From Flaveria trinervia (Eukaryota; Streptophyta; Magnoliopsida; Asterales; Asteraceae), in contig CM046447.1 of the NCBI GenBank assembly GCA_025506515.1, positions 92,939,910 through 93,003,909 on the forward strand: DNA of 64,000 nucleotides, read 5' to 3'. The position numbers were made by a program, and so were the translations under genes. Every line of letters starts with the position of its first letter. Positions within the stretch are counted from its first letter, which is position 1. Shown one piece after another: positions 45,807-58,089 of the stretch. The notes under the pieces are model-generated. The model was not told the origin of the DNA. It did not search any database and saw only the letters and a program-made list of their open reading frames with translations.

Positions 45807-45809
45807 ATA

Positions 45810-45846
<37 letters not shown>

Positions 45847-45899
45847 ATATATATATATATATAATATATATATAATATATATAATATATATATATATAT
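45761..45899. repeat. TA microsatellite
   Basis: Nearly pure TA with a few AT phase shifts, ending at the left end of MITE copy 1. Confidence 0.95.
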
Positions 45900-46431
45900 G
45901 GGAGGGATCAAATGAGAACTAGTTTTTTTGTGAGAACTCTAGTAACCAATTTCAACCACTAGTTCTCAATGGCAAAATTGTAATTAACAAAACATATTTA
46001 AAAAATTTATAAATAAAAATAACATAAAAATAAAAAAAAATAAAAACACAAAAATGTTTCCCAACTTTTCCTCTTTCATAAAAAAATATATAAAAAATAA
46101 AAAAATTCTCGTTTCTTTAACGAAATTCATTTTACACATGTATAATATCGGATTTACACATGTGTAAATCCAGTAGTACACATATGTATAACTAGATTTA
46201 CATATATGTAAACAACGGATGTACGCTTTTTTTAGAAAAGTATATCAATATGGTAGGCGTTGGAAAGATAAAAAAATACTAAATTTTATTATGAAATTTT
46301 TTTGGAAAAATGATATCGTGAAAAATAGTTACGAACGTTTAAAAAAATAGGAAAATGACATGTGATAAAAAATGAGTGGCTGAGATTGGTTGTTAGAGTT
46401 CTTACAAAAAAATATGGTTCTCATTTAAATC

Positions 46432-46434
<3 letters not shown>
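45900..46434 (+). mobile_element. MITE copy 1
   Basis: 535 bp between TA tracts. The ends are inverted: GGGAGGGATCAAATGAGAAC on the left, and the right end reads GAGGATTTAAATGAGAAC in reverse; pairing continues through TTTTTGTGAGAACTCTA. It has no coding capacity. Inside is a 22-bp perfect palindrome centred on ACACATGTGT (46150-46171). It matches MITE copy 2 in opposite orientation. Confidence 0.82.
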
Positions 46435-46502
<68 letters not shown>

Positions 46503-46509
46503 TATATAT
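46435..46509. repeat. TA microsatellite
   Basis: TA tract directly after MITE copy 1, running into repeat Y copy 2. Confidence 0.93.
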
Positions 46510-46646
46510 ATATTACAGTAGGTTCATATTTATTACTTAAAACAACCATCATAACGTATTCCATTTGGCATAATGTTTATAAAAATAAAGACCCATGCCG
46601 CTAATACACGTTTTGTATCTTTTTTATTAACTACACTAGACAACCC

Positions 46647-46652
<6 letters not shown>
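46510..46652. repeat. Local direct repeat Y, copy 2
   Basis: Nearly identical to 45621-45760, with a handful of differences. It starts and ends at TA microsatellites, so copies 1 and 2 may mark the edges of a local duplication that carried the TA tract and MITE. Confidence 0.82.
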
Positions 46653-46689
<37 letters not shown>

Positions 46690-46696
46690 ATATATA

Positions 46697-46732
<36 letters not shown>

Positions 46733-46849
46733 TGTATGTAGTATGTATGTATGTATGTATGTATGTATGTATGTATGTATGTATGTATGTATGTATGTAT
46801 GTATGTATGTATGTATGTATGTATGTGTGTGTGTATATATATATATATA
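46653..46849. repeat. TA then GTAT microsatellite
   Basis: TA repeats to about 46705, then about 30 copies of GTAT (46706-46826), a short GT run and TA again. An open frame across it encodes only Met-Tyr-Val-Cys repeats and is not a gene. Confidence 0.95.
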
Positions 46850-47410
46850 GGGGAGGGTTCAAATGAGAACTATATTTTTTGTGAGAACTTTAGGAACCAA
46901 TATCAACCATTCATTTTTTATCACATGCAAATAACATGCCATTTCCCCCTTTTTTTACACGTACGTAACTTTTTTCACGACATCATTTTTTCAAAACAAT
47001 TTCACCATAAAATTCAGTATTTTTTATCTTTCCAACGCCTACCATATTGAAATATTTTTCTAAAAATAATCGTACATCCATTGTTTACGTATGTGTAAAT
47101 CTAGTTATACACATGTGTAGTACTGGATTTACACATGTGTAAATCCGATATTACACATGTGTAAAACGAATTTCGTTAAATAAACGGGATTTTTTTTTAT
47201 TCTTTATAAATTTTTTATATATTTTTTATGAAAGAGGAAAAGTTGGGGATATATTTGTGTTTTTATTTTTTTTATTTTATGTTATTTTTTGATTTATAAA
47301 TTTTTTAAATATGTTTTTGTTAATTACAATTTTACCACTGAGAACTAGTAGTTGAGATTGGTTTCTAGAGTTCTCACAAAAAAAACTAATTCTCATTTGA
47401 TCCCTCACCT
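46850..47410 (-). mobile_element. MITE copy 2 (opposite orientation to copy 1)
   Basis: 561 bp. Left end GGGGAGGGTTCAAATGAGAA; right end in reverse GGTGAGGGATCAAATGAGAA. Its reverse complement matches copy 1 along the length. It has three ACACATGTGT cores, including a 22-bp perfect palindrome at 47125-47146. It lies between TA tracts, as copy 1 does. Confidence 0.82.
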
Positions 47411-47528
<118 letters not shown>

Positions 47529-47539
47529 ACTAGAACTCT

Positions 47540-47850
47540 TATCAATTATTTGGGCGTCAATTTGGATTTTGGGATAGTTTCTTTGCCGATTACCATTCAA
47601 ATTAATTTTTTTAATTCAAGGGGGCTAAAATCTTATCAACTTTTATATAGAAAAAGCTCAAGAAAACTATAACTAAGACAATTTGCAAGTGGTAAATGAA
47701 AACTCAAATAAATAAATAGCATCAACTGCAGTAGGGTCATATGTATGCTTATAAAAACAACAATCACAACATACTCCATTTGGCATAATGGTGATTAGAA
47801 TAAAGACCCATGGCAATAAAAAACAATTTTTGTATATTTATTTGAGTAAA
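47540..47850. repeat. Local direct repeats X and Y, third copies, adjacent
   Basis: X copy 3 (about 47540-47700) is followed immediately by diverged Y copy 3 (about 47725-47850). This suggests X-Y is the ancestral unit and that the earlier copies were separated by TA expansion and MITE insertion. Confidence 0.7.
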
Positions 47851-47914
47851 TTACAGAAAGAAAAAAAACATGTATATTTCTAACTAATTTCACATTTTAA
47901 TATTTATCTATATC

Positions 47915-48350
47915 TAATTATACCAGACAACCTTTATATATAGTTTGTTTTATATTTGGTCATTTAGTCTAACGATTTTTTAGTCTGAATCGTTAAGTTA
48001 GATCACATGTTTATCATATGAGAGTATATGTATAAAAAATATATCCTGATAGCATAATTAAAAAAACGAAATGATGTATTAGAAAATATGATTGGTAAAA
48101 TAGTAAATTGCAAACGAACGACCTTTATCTTTGTAACTAATTTTATTTCTTATCTTTATGTAACTAATTACACTGAACAATCTTTATATACATGGTTTGT
48201 TCCATCTTTGACCATTAAGTCTAACGATTGTTTGTTCACGTCGTTAAGTTAGTTAACATGGTTATCACATAAAAGTATATGTATAAAAAACATGAAAGAG
48301 GCATAATTCAAAAACAAATATATGTATTAGGAAATATGATCGGTAAAACA
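47915..48350. repeat. Tandem duplication, period about 242 bp
   Basis: Two units share TTTATATA, GTTTGTT, TAAGTCTAACGATT-like, TCGTTAAGTTAG and AGTATATGTATAAAAAA in order (from about 47920 and 48165). A partial inverted third copy lies at about 48895-48965 (ACTAAATGACC). No coding capacity. A GAGTAAATTAC-like end at 47843 hints at a decayed transposon like the one at 11072. Confidence 0.65.
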
Positions 48351-49499
48351 TTGATACTAACGAGCAACACGTCAAAAAAATTATATATTATCTTATTATC
48401 ACTTTTTAAGTAGTTTTATTATAAAATGATAATTGTATCATAGATTGCCAAATTGATAGTACAAATTATTATTAGCCAATAAGTCATAGATAGGATTATT
48501 AAAATTTAATTTGTCTAAGTAATATGATATAATAAAATTTTGTAGAACTAACTTTAGAAAAAATAATAATAAAAATATCGAAAATTTATTTAAATTTTGC
48601 TCTATAGTCTTAATGTTTTAGTGATTATATTTTCCTTAATAATTTACTTTGGCTTGCATTCTAATTTTTATATATTAAGTTAATTATTGATATTTAAAGC
48701 ATATAAAGTATTAAATTTTTATATAGCAAGCTTTAGCAAAGTGATGATATATATATAACACGTTTGAGGTTTTACTCGAAAATCTCAATATTTTACCTAT
48801 CATATTTCTCTGATACAATGATTCGTTTTTGGATATTGATGCCTGGATTTTTGTATATAACTATTCTCCTGTGATAAAAATACGACCGAACTTAATGATG
48901 TGAACTAACACCACTAGACTAAATGACCAAAAACAAAACATATACATAAAGATTATTCATTATAAATAGTAAAGATAAATGTTAAAAAATAGAATTATTA
49001 TTTAATAAAAAAGATAAAAGGTAATGATAAATGTATGAAAAATATTATTTTTAGTAAAGATAAAAGGTAATGATAAATGTATGAAAAATATTATTTAATA
49101 AAAAAGAGAAAAAGAAAAAATATTATTTTTAGTTTAATTGTAAGAATGTGAATGGAGGATGGATTATGAATTCTTTAAGACATTACCCGTAGATCAAATA
49201 AAGAAAAACATGTTAAGTGATATTTTTGAATTAGAAAATCTTTTTAAATAAATTAAAATTAATATTAAGGGAACAATAAGTATATGTTGTTATTGGATTA
49301 ATTACATTAGGGCATTTAGAGGGGTCCTAGGGAAAACGTAATAAAGCTGGTTAAAATTTCCCATTTGGGACTACAGTTACTACAATTCAAGGGGTATTTT
49401 TTTAGTCCGAAAGCGATGAAATTTCACCATATTTCACCATAAAACTTTGCCACTTTGTATCATGGTGCAATAACCACTTAAGTTTATTATATAAAAAAG
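48351..49499. other. AT-rich region without genes
   Basis: I see no gene or element here except a short tandem repeat at 49011-49096, two ~40-bp units with period 46 (AAGATAAAAGGTAATGATAA onward). Confidence 0.5.
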
Positions 49500-50456
49500 A
49501 CTTAATTTCACGGATGGTCTTTATGGTTAGGACAGATTTTATTTTTGATCCTTAACTCTTAGAAATTACAAGGTTAGTGTACAAACGTAACAACGATGAT
49601 CCCTGAACCAGATGTGTGTTAATTGTCTATTAATTCTTTTTAAATAACTAAAATATCCTTGTGTTTAAAAACCAAATACATGAAACCTCACTTGGATCAT
49701 TATCTTCCCAGCCCACTTGTCATCGTCACCTTCAGCCACCACCATCACCGGCGAACACCACCAAATCGACTAGTACTTTCACCAATGACCGGCCACCACC
49801 ATACTTCCTTTCCCACACCCATCTCCCTCAACTACTACTCCCGCTCAACCCATCCGCTAACATCACCATCACCGCCTCACCACCACATCGCACCCCTCCA
49901 CCCTCGTTGACCACCCTTCAGGAATAACAAACCAAATCTGTTTTTATGCTATGGGGTACGATGGTGGTTGTCTATTATGCTGGTGGAATCATCTTCCTTT
50001 GCTGGAGAAGATGACTGGAAAAAAGGGGGCTGGTGGACTAGCCGAGGAAGACAAATAGGAACGAAGGTGTCACGTGGGTGGTATGGTTGGGCAGCGATGT
50101 GGTGGTGGTAGGGATAGGAGGTGATGTTGTGTGGTAGGGTTAGGTGGTGTGGTGGTGGTAGGGCTAGGCGGTGATGTTGTGTGGTAGGGATAGGTTGTGA
50201 TGTGGTGGTGGTAGGAGGTGGGCGACGATGTGGTGGCGGTAGGGTTTTGGTGATTAGTACAAATTTATTTCGTTTTTTTATTGTTTAACATAAAAGGATA
50301 TTTTGGTTATTTTACGCACACTTAATGGTCAAAGTTAAAAGATTAGAACCATCATTGTTATGTTTGTGTAAAGTTTTGGGTCAATCTTGTAATTTTAAAA
50401 GATTAGATACCGAAAGTAAAATCAGACCTAACTAAAAGAACAATTTATAAATCATA
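49500..50456. mobile_element. Second non-autonomous inverted-repeat DNA transposon
   Basis: The left ~100 bp (TTAGGACAGATTTTATTTT, AATTACAAGGTTAG, ACAAACGTAACAACGATG) match the reverse of the right ~100 bp (TTAGGTCTGATTTTACTTTC, AATTACAAGATTGA, ACAAACATAACAATGATG). The ends are approximate and I could not fix a target duplication. The proline/histidine-rich frames at 49659-49927 come from CCACCA-rich DNA and are not convincing genes. No transposase. Confidence 0.65.
50088..50245. repeat. GT/GGTAGG minisatellite inside the second DNA transposon
   Basis: Imperfect tandem units of GGCGATGTGGTGGTGGTAGG type. It is G-rich on the + strand and could form G-quadruplex-like structure; this is unproven. 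Confidence 0.75.
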
Positions 50457-51457
50457 CTTTTCTAATTCTTAAAAATAATCAACCGTACTAACTTTTTCAC
50501 ACATATGTCTACTCTCTTTAACTCACTACCCTCTACACTATAGTCGAATCATCATCTAGATCTAACAAGAAACAAACCAATTCTGACAGCCATTTCAAAA
50601 AACCCAACAATCATCGCAACCATCATCACAAGAAACAAACCTATTCAACACCCTAGGATATCGTCTACAAATCCAACCGTCGTCTTAATACGACTAACAA
50701 TTCTGCTACAACAAATAAGGATACTTATTGATATAAAAACACATTCAACAATCTTCACTGAACTCCATATATAAGGAATCTTTTGGTTTGTTTTGAACAT
50801 CGAATTCTTACGATTTTTAGCATAACTTTCTCTCATGCATATTCGTTTTTGAATATTTTTGTCTTACCCGATTAAGTATTCCGACGTAACACCAAAATAA
50901 TTTTAATCTTAGAGTGAAAACATAATTCAAAGGTATCTCCAAACCAAGATACAAAACAATTAATCCTAAACATATTATTGAATTGTCATAATTCATAAAT
51001 CCCTAAACTGTCATAAATGTCTTTCTATTGAAGTTTTATCATAGACTGTTTGTAGATATTTATTATAACACCATGGTGCAAATGAAAATTATATTATGAT
51101 GCATTAAGAAAAACTCTTTATTATAAATGAAAACATGTTAAATAGTAAATTACTATTTACTATTATCATTTATTAGAAGATAGATAAAAAAATAAATTGA
51201 AGAAGAGTAATATCATGAAATTTGACTTTATAAAATTTTCTTTTATTAATATATAGATTAGATATACAGATATAAATTAGAGAAAAGTTCAAATACAAAG
51301 TCTTATAAAATTAAAAAATATATCAAATAATTAAGATGTTGACACGTGTTCTTGGTCAAATTAGGTTGGGGGAAATTGTTAATGTTCACCCTTCTTAAAT
51401 TTCACTTTCTTTTGAATATTCATAATTTTTACATAGGACATTATATTTTTATAAAAA
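50457..51457. other. AT-rich region without genes
   Basis: I see no coding region, RNA gene or recognised repeat here. Confidence 0.5.
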
Positions 51458-52498
51458 TGTAACACCCGGTTATTTTCCTTGCAGCCGACGAAAGAAAGAA
51501 AAGAAAAAATGTCCAAAGTCGAGGGACCAAACACGCCAAACGGAAGAAACTTGAGAAGTGGGATATTAATAGGGGAGGGCAGCCCACACCCTCCACCACA
51601 CTTGTAAAAATCGGCCAAAGGGAAAAAAAAGGGAGAGAAACATGGTCTCAAGGCTTGGTTCTTGTGGATTCGAGCATGAAAAGTTGAAGTGTAGCGGGTT
51701 GAATCGAGGCTCTACTCGACGGTGTTGTTTGTGTGAGTTCTAGGACCCCTCTTTTACATGTTTTCAACTGATTTGGGGCTGGAACACAAAGTAAAACCCG
51801 TTTTTGAAATGTGTGTGTTGAACCCGTATGTGTGTGTGTTTGTGTGTGATGCGAGTGGAGGTTGTTTTCGGGCTTGTGTGTGCTTGTATGGTGTTGGGGT
51901 ATGTATTCCTAAGGTTTAGGATGGTTGATCTGGGCTTAGAACGATTTTGGGAGGGTTTGGAGCCCAAAATCGTAGATTGGGTTCGGGATGAACTGTATTT
52001 TGCATCAGCTAGGGCTAGGCGGCCGAATGGAGGCCATACGGCCGAAAGGAGTGCGACTGAGGTTCATTCGCATGAGAGTTGTGTGACTAGAGTCCATACG
52101 CTTGTGTGTTGTACGACTGAGGGCCATTCGCATGGGAGTCATGGTCCATTCACCTAGGTGTCCATCCGCATTAGTTTCATTCGCATAAGGTGTTCATATG
52201 CATGTGTGCTCAATTGCACAAGGTGTTTTCCGCATTAGTTCCATTCGCATGGGACTCATCCGCATTGTGTTCATCCGCATTGGGTCCATTCGCATGGGGC
52301 CCATTCGCCTGGTGTTCATCCGTATTGTGCTTAGTCGCCTAGAAGGCCATGCGACTGAAGGGTGCCCATACGCCCAAGTAGGGCTTGTGTACCCGATGGA
52401 ATATAGTTTATTTACTGACTTTCGGGGGAAAGTGCAGATGTAAGATTTGACGTGGAAGATTCCTGGGAGTTCATGTAAGATAACTTTAGAGGCCATAG
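51458..52498 (+). mobile_element. LTR F, part 1 (diverged relative of family A)
   Basis: It starts TGTAACACCCGGTTATTTT like family A but differs afterwards. It carries the shared block (GTGAGTTCTAGG, then TTTGGGGCTGGAA; 51732-51785) and its own octamer array. Element E is inserted at its end (duplication catag, 52494-52498); F resumes at 61587. Confidence 0.83.
52018..52380 (+). repeat. Octamer array CATTCGCAT / CATCCGCAT in LTR F
   Basis: About 20 copies of a CAT(T/C)CGCAT-like word, spaced about 14-22 bp, mixed with GTGCGACTGAGG-type words. It has the same position in the LTR as the CATGCGCC array of family A but a different word. The antisense frame gives RM-rich repeats, which I take as a by-product. 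Confidence 0.75.
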
Positions 52499-54564
52499 TG
52501 TAACACCCGGTTATTTAAAAAGACAAGAAATGAAGAATAAAAAGAAAGAAAAACAATAAAGTCCAAGTGGAGGGACTAAAAGTGTCCAAAAGGACAAAAC
52601 TTTGAAAAAGTTGGTGTAAAAGTGGGCATGGCCGCCCACCCTCACTTCACATCAACATTTCTTCCGTTTTAGAGAGAGAGAGAGAGAGCAGGGGAAAACT
52701 CTCGGCTTGTAGAAGAAGAAGAAGAAGTGAACAAATTCAAAGTAAGAATTCATGGTTTTTAAATGTTTATGATGAGTTTTATCCCGGTTACATGCTTATG
52801 TGCTTATGTGTTTGTGTATGTGCTTGGGCGTGTGTGTGTTAGGTGTTGTTTTTAGGTGTTTGAACTCATTGCAAGCGGGTTAGAAAGGAAGAAATACTCA
52901 AGTTGCATCAGGTGAGTTCTAGACCCCGGTTTTTACTTGTTTTAAACTATCTTTGGGGCTGAAAATGTATTTAAAATGATTTTCAAAGCTTATGTATGTT
53001 TACTCGTATGTAATGTGCATGATTGGATGTGATTCTAGAATGCTTATAGGTTGTTCATGTTTAGAATAGCCACATTAAGCTTAGAACAGTTGGGTTTGAT
53101 GATTGGGTTTGAAAACATACTGGAAACATGTTGAACAGAAGGTCCATGCGCCTAGATAAGGCTCATGCGCCTGAAAATGCCACAGAAAGAATTAAGTGTA
53201 ATCCATGCGCCTAAACAATAGCCCATGCACCTAAGATTACCTTAGAAATGTTTAAGTACAACCCATGCACCTGAACAGTGGCCTATGCGCCTAGAAATAT
53301 TAGTCGGACGATTAAGTGAAGGGCTCATGCGTCCCAATAGTGCCCATGCGCCAAGTGGCTCATGCGCCTAAGTGCCCATGCGTTTGAAAAACCCATGCGC
53401 GTAAGTGTTCATACGCATCAATAGTGCCCATGCGCCTGAATAGTTCATGCGCCTAAAGTGATAAATGACTAAGTGTTGGCTGATGCGCCTATATAGTAAT
53501 AAAACGCCCAAACATAGCTCATGCGCCTAAATAGTTCCCATGCGCCTGAACACTTAGAAATTTTTACAGAATTTTCTAGGAGTCTGTGCTTTAGGGTTTT
53601 GACCAAGGTGACTAAGGGCTTATTAATGATGATGTTTCATGCATGATATGATTGTTTATGATTGTTCCTTATTATTGTTATTGCTATTATTATTATTACT
53701 TATAGTATGTGACTTTACGTGGTATGTTTATTATCGTAACATAAAGTATATAGTAATAATAAAGTGAAAGATCAATAAAGAAAAACAGAGGAACATAATA
53801 AAATGTTAACAACCGTGTTGTCGTTAGCTCAACTGTGTTGCGGGTTAGCTACCCTATTATGCACACAGGGCTAATCAATTGAGATTGGAAGGACCTTTGT
53901 AGCGTGTCCTGGGTGTTTGGGTCGGCCTTGTACACAGTACACAAAACCCTTTCGAGGGATACAGTTGACCCTTTTGAGGGATATAGTTGACCTTTTTGAG
54001 GGATATAGATGGCCCATCATCCGTTTTCCATCACACATATAGTTGGGGTATTGCTCATTGGTCCATACAGACAGTGAAAGATAAAAATAAAAGTTTACAG
54101 AACAGAGAAGGCATACAGTAAAGAGAACGAACAATATTTGTTCATATAGTTAATGCGTGCTCAATACAGTACAGAGTTGTATTTTTTCAGAAAAGAGTAT
54201 TTTCTTATACAACATATAGAAAGTATTTTATTACTTTTAAAACTAGAACTCACTCAGCAACGCTGACTTTTATACATTTTCAGTTGGCAGGTAATTATTG
54301 CTGAGGATGGCACGAGGGTGAAGCTAATCGGCAGGGAAAGTCTGACATCCATTCGTACTCCGTGTTGCTGTTGTTTTGTAATGCATATAAACAATTATTT
54401 TGTAAACACTTAGTGATGATGTATTGCTTAACAACAGTGTTTTAAATGAAATGAATGGATTTTTGATAAATCATTTTCGCTGCTTAAGTTTGTATAATTA
54501 TAATGTTTAATGTTTTAACTACTGTGATTGACCAACTGTGAGGTCTCCAGAACGGGGCCTTACA
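52499..54564 (+). mobile_element. 5' LTR of element E
   Basis: 2066 bp, TGTAACACCC to CCTTACA. Shared block at 52909-52965, octamer array at about 53143-53545, GTTAGCTCAACTGTG block at 53823, three 22-bp minisatellite units and an acceptor-like TTTTCAG (54277-54283). The upstream donor reads AAAGTAAG rather than the AAGGTAAG of A1. Confidence 0.94.
53143..53545 (+). repeat. Octamer array in the E 5' LTR
   Basis: CATGCGCC words spaced as in A1; the 3' LTR copy is at 60147-60545. CpG-decayed forms (CATGCACC, CATGCGTC) differ between the two LTRs, so decay continued after insertion. Confidence 0.85.
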
Positions 54565-54567
54565 AGT

Positions 54568-54580
54568 TGGTATCAGAGCC
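54568..54580 (+). other. Primer-binding site of E
   Basis: TGGTATCAGAGCC, exact, three bases after the LTR. Confidence 0.88.
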
Positions 54581-54899
54581 AAAGTTTAATAAACTTTTAA
54601 AACATAAACTTACACTGAAAATTGGACAAATGGAGGGATGTCAGCCCGAGTAGCTACGTGCCATAAGGTATGTCTTTTCCTAATGTTAACTGGTATTATG
54701 TGCGCATGCTATTTGATTATGTGCTCTTAGTAGATTTAGATACTGATTAAGTCAGGATAGGAGATGCTTGGGGTATGAAGAGTAAAGTGGCTAATCACAA
54801 CTTGCCACTGTAATTAGGGATTTACTATACTTGACATAAACTGAGTGTTACCTTGAATGACCGCGTTAGTGTTTGAATCTTATAGTGTGCGTTTTGAGG

Positions 54900-56110
54900 A
54901 TGGCTGGCGGTAGATCTTTAAAAGCCTCTCGCGGTGGAGGTCACGGTGCTGCTCTGCGACCCAAGAGGGAGACCTAGAGTCGAGAAAGTGGTTCATGAAG
55001 AACCAGAGACCCCTCATCCGGAGGTGGCGACGAGAGCGCCGATCTAAGAGCCTCAGTAAAGGAGGCTGTGGTAGAAGAGGTTCATCAGGTCATGCAGATG
55101 ATTTTACCGTCTGTGGTGACCGAAGTGATCAAGGCAGTAAGGGAAGGGGAAAGAAAGGAAAGAAACAGGTCATCGGGAGGACGGGAACAACCAGAGCCAG
55201 AAATGGTTCTCTCTGATGATGAGGAAGAGAAAGAAGAAGAGTCTGCGCAGGAGGCGGCCCGAGGCTGTAACTATGGGGCCTTTATGAGATGTAAGCCCCC
55301 TACTTTTGATGGAAACGACACTACTGTAGCTGCTCACCGGTGGGTGAGGGAAATGGAGGCTGTCCTCGATATCAGTGAAAGCCGTGAAGATCAGAAGGTG
55401 AAATTCGCTACCCACTCTTTAGTGGACTCGACTTTGTGCTGGTGGGACAACATTGTCCAAGCCAAGGGTAGCAGGGCCATTGGGAGAATGAGATGGCCTG
55501 AACTGAAGAAGCTAATGATTGAGGAATTTTGCCCCCACAGAGAGATGGATAAGGTAGAAAAGGAGTTCTGTAGTTGGAGGCGAGAACGATGACACACCAG
55601 CAGTACACCACCAAATTCAATGAAATGGCGCGGCTGGTGCCCGATCAAGTGACACCACTATCACGAAAGATTAAGAGATACATCCAGGGGCTGCCGGCGG
55701 ATATCCGTAGGCATATGATCGCTGCCCAGCCGAGCACTTTTAGGTCGGCGGTTTATCTGGCTGGTAGATTATATGATGAGCGCGAGGTGGTGGTGGCTGA
55801 GGTGAAGAAGACGAGTGGGGATGGAAGGAACTAGAATGGGACACGGTTTGGACGTGGTGGAGCCGCTCCAAACAATAAGGCGGCGAAGGTGGGTGATTGA
55901 CGTGTGGTCACAGCTGGTGCAGGGAGGAAGAAATGTGACAAATGTGGAAGGGAGCATACTAGTGAGTGCAGGATGGGGATGAATGTATGCTTCAAGTGTG
56001 GTCAGCCTGGCCACATCGCTAGAGACTGCAAGAAGCCGAGAGCGGAGAGCTCGGGAGCAAGGAATAAGAAGCTGGAAGAAGGAGGGCAGAGGGCAAGTGC
56101 TAGAGCTTAT
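54900..56110 (+). pseudogene. gag: gag of element E (broken)
   Basis: The ATG at 54900 matches the A1 start. A 2-bp loss near 54965 falls in the AT-hook-like segment and gives an early TAG. The frame resumes at 55068-55592 with the acidic run, FDGNDTTVAAHRWVREMEAV and LCWWDN. Another base loss near 55570 shifts to 55574-55834, which ends at TAG 55832 (from TGG). The zinc-knuckle region (CDKCGREHTSEC, then the complete CCHC CFKCGQPGHIARDC) is intact in frame 55904-57055. Confidence 0.88.
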
Positions 56111-56640
56111 ACTATGACCCGGGAGGAAGCCAGAGCTGATCCCGATGTTGTGTCAGGTATGTTTCTAGTAAACCAAACTTATGCCTCTGTATTGTTTGAT
56201 TCCGGTGCTAGCAAGAGTTTTATTTCCACTACTTTCTGTGCTAAGTTGCCTGTTAGTAGTAGAAAGGTCAGTGCACCATTCGACGTAGAAACTGCTATTG
56301 GTAAGTCCACTAGAATTACTAATGTGATAGAGGACTGTGCCATAGAACTAGAAGGTCATAGGTTTGCTGCTAGGTTGCACGTGATACCCCTAGGTGGATT
56401 TGATGTAGTACTAGGGATGAAGTGGTTAGCAACCTATGAAGCAACCATCGTGTGTCGCAAGAAGATGATCCAATTGACAGCACCTGACGAGAATAAGGTG
56501 ACTGTTTATGGTGATCGCGTCACGACGATCTCGAAAGTGATTTCGATGGCGGTGGCGGGAAAGTGCATGAGGTGTGGATGTAGTGCCTACTTGGCCTACG
56601 TAAAGGATGTGGACGCGTTAACATCACAACTATCTGATGT
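56111..56640 (+). pseudogene. pro: Aspartic protease of E (motif intact, context broken)
   Basis: The active site reads LFDSGASKSF, the expected form, followed by CAIELEGHRFAARLHVIPLG and VVLGMKWL. It lies in the 383-residue open frame 55904-57055, the longest in the window, joining zinc knuckles, protease and the start of RT without a stop. Upstream gag breaks prevent normal expression. Confidence 0.87.
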
Positions 56641-58080
56641 ACCAGTTGTGTGTGACTTTCCGGATGTGTTTCCAGAAGATTTACCCGGCGTGCCATCGGA
56701 TTGTGAGATTGAGTTCCAAATTGATTTGATACCCGGTGCTCAACCCGTTGCCAAAGCACCGTATCAGTTAGCTCCCATGGAAATGAAAGAACTAATGGAA
56801 CAGTTGCAAGAGCTGCTCGATAAGGGGTTCATTAGACCGAGTATCTCTCCCTGGGGTGCTCCGGTCCTGTTTGTGAAGAAGAAAGACGGTAGTATGAGGA
56901 TGTGCATTGACTACCGAGAGCTGAACAAGTTGACGGTGAAGAACCGATACCCCCTACCAAGAATAGATGATCTGTTTGATCAGCTCCAAGGTGCTAGTTG
57001 GTTTTCGAGGATAGATCTTCGATCTGGTTACCATCAGCTGAAGGTGAAGGAGTAGGATATCCCTAAAACAGCTTTTCGTACGAGCTACGGTCACTACGAG
57101 TTCCTCGTTATGTCGTTTGGTTTGACCAATGCACCGGATGCTTTTGTGGATTTGATGAATCGAGTGTGTCGGCCAATGTTAGATAATCAGTGATTGTGTT
57201 TATTGATGACATCCTGATTTACTCAAAGAGCAAAGAGAAGCATGCCGATCACATTTGGGAGGTGTTAGAGACTTTAAGAAGGGAGAAGCTGTATGCCAAA
57301 TTCTCCAAGTGTGCGTTCTGGTTACGCGAAGTTCAATTGTTAGGTCATGTGATAAATCCCAGGGGGATTATGGTAGACCCTGCTAAGGTGGAGGCTGTGA
57401 TGCAGTGAAAATCTCCAAGGACGCCATCTAAGATTCGTAGTTTTTTGGGGTTGGCGGGGTATTATCGAAGGTTCATTCAGGACTTTTCCAAGATCGCTTC
57501 TCCACTGATCAGGTTGACCCAGAAGGATGTAAAGTTTATATGGGGTCAAGCACAGGAACAGGCGTTCGAGGAGTTAAAGGTGAGGTTGACTCAAGCTCCT
57601 GTCTTGTCATTACCTGAAGGAAGTAAGGATTTGGTGGTATATTCAGATACTTCTTACTCGGGGTTAGGGTGTGTATTAATGCAGAGAGGGAAGGTTATAG
57701 CCTATGCATCCCTACAGTTGAAAGTTCATGAGGTCAACTACCCTACTCATGACTTGGAGCTAGTAGCCGTGGTCTTTGCACTAAAGATTTGGAGGCACTA
57801 TCTGTACGGGACGAAGTGCACCATTTTCACTGACCACAAGAGCTTGAAGTACTTCTTCGAGCAAAAAGATCTAAACATGAGGCAGAGAAGATGGTTGGAG
57901 CTCATAACAGATTATGATTGCGAGATCCACTATCATCCGGCAAAGCCAACGTGGTGGCTGATGCTCTTAGCCGGAAGGAGAGGCCCTAGCTGATTCGGGA
58001 GAAAGCATACCAACTGATCATGACCTCTGATGTAATGAAGCAAGTCAATGAGCTTCAAGATGAGGCATTAAAAGAAGATC
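56641..58080 (+). pseudogene. pol: Reverse transcriptase and RNase H of E (broken)
   Basis: RT begins in frame 55904-57055 (FIRPSISPWGAPVLFVKKKD, MCIDYRELN, DLRSGYHQL) and stops at TAG 57053 (from CAG). A base loss near 57185 shifts the frame; FIDDILIYS is intact in 57190-57408, which ends at TGA 57406 (from TGG). Thumb and RNase H follow at 57445-57993 (YSDTSYSGLGC, HDLELV, FTDHKS), ending after a base loss near 57950. Confidence 0.88.
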
Positions 58081-58089
58081 ATCTAAACT

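Noticed and set aside
49659..49927. Two overlapping Pro/His-rich reading frames of 83 and 88 residues
   Set aside because: They lie in CCACCA-rich DNA within an inverted-repeat transposon, both frames are open for compositional reasons, and there is no domain.
52194..52496. Antisense Arg-Met-rich repeat protein
   Set aside because: It is a by-product of the CATTCGCAT array in LTR F; no known protein and no conservation.
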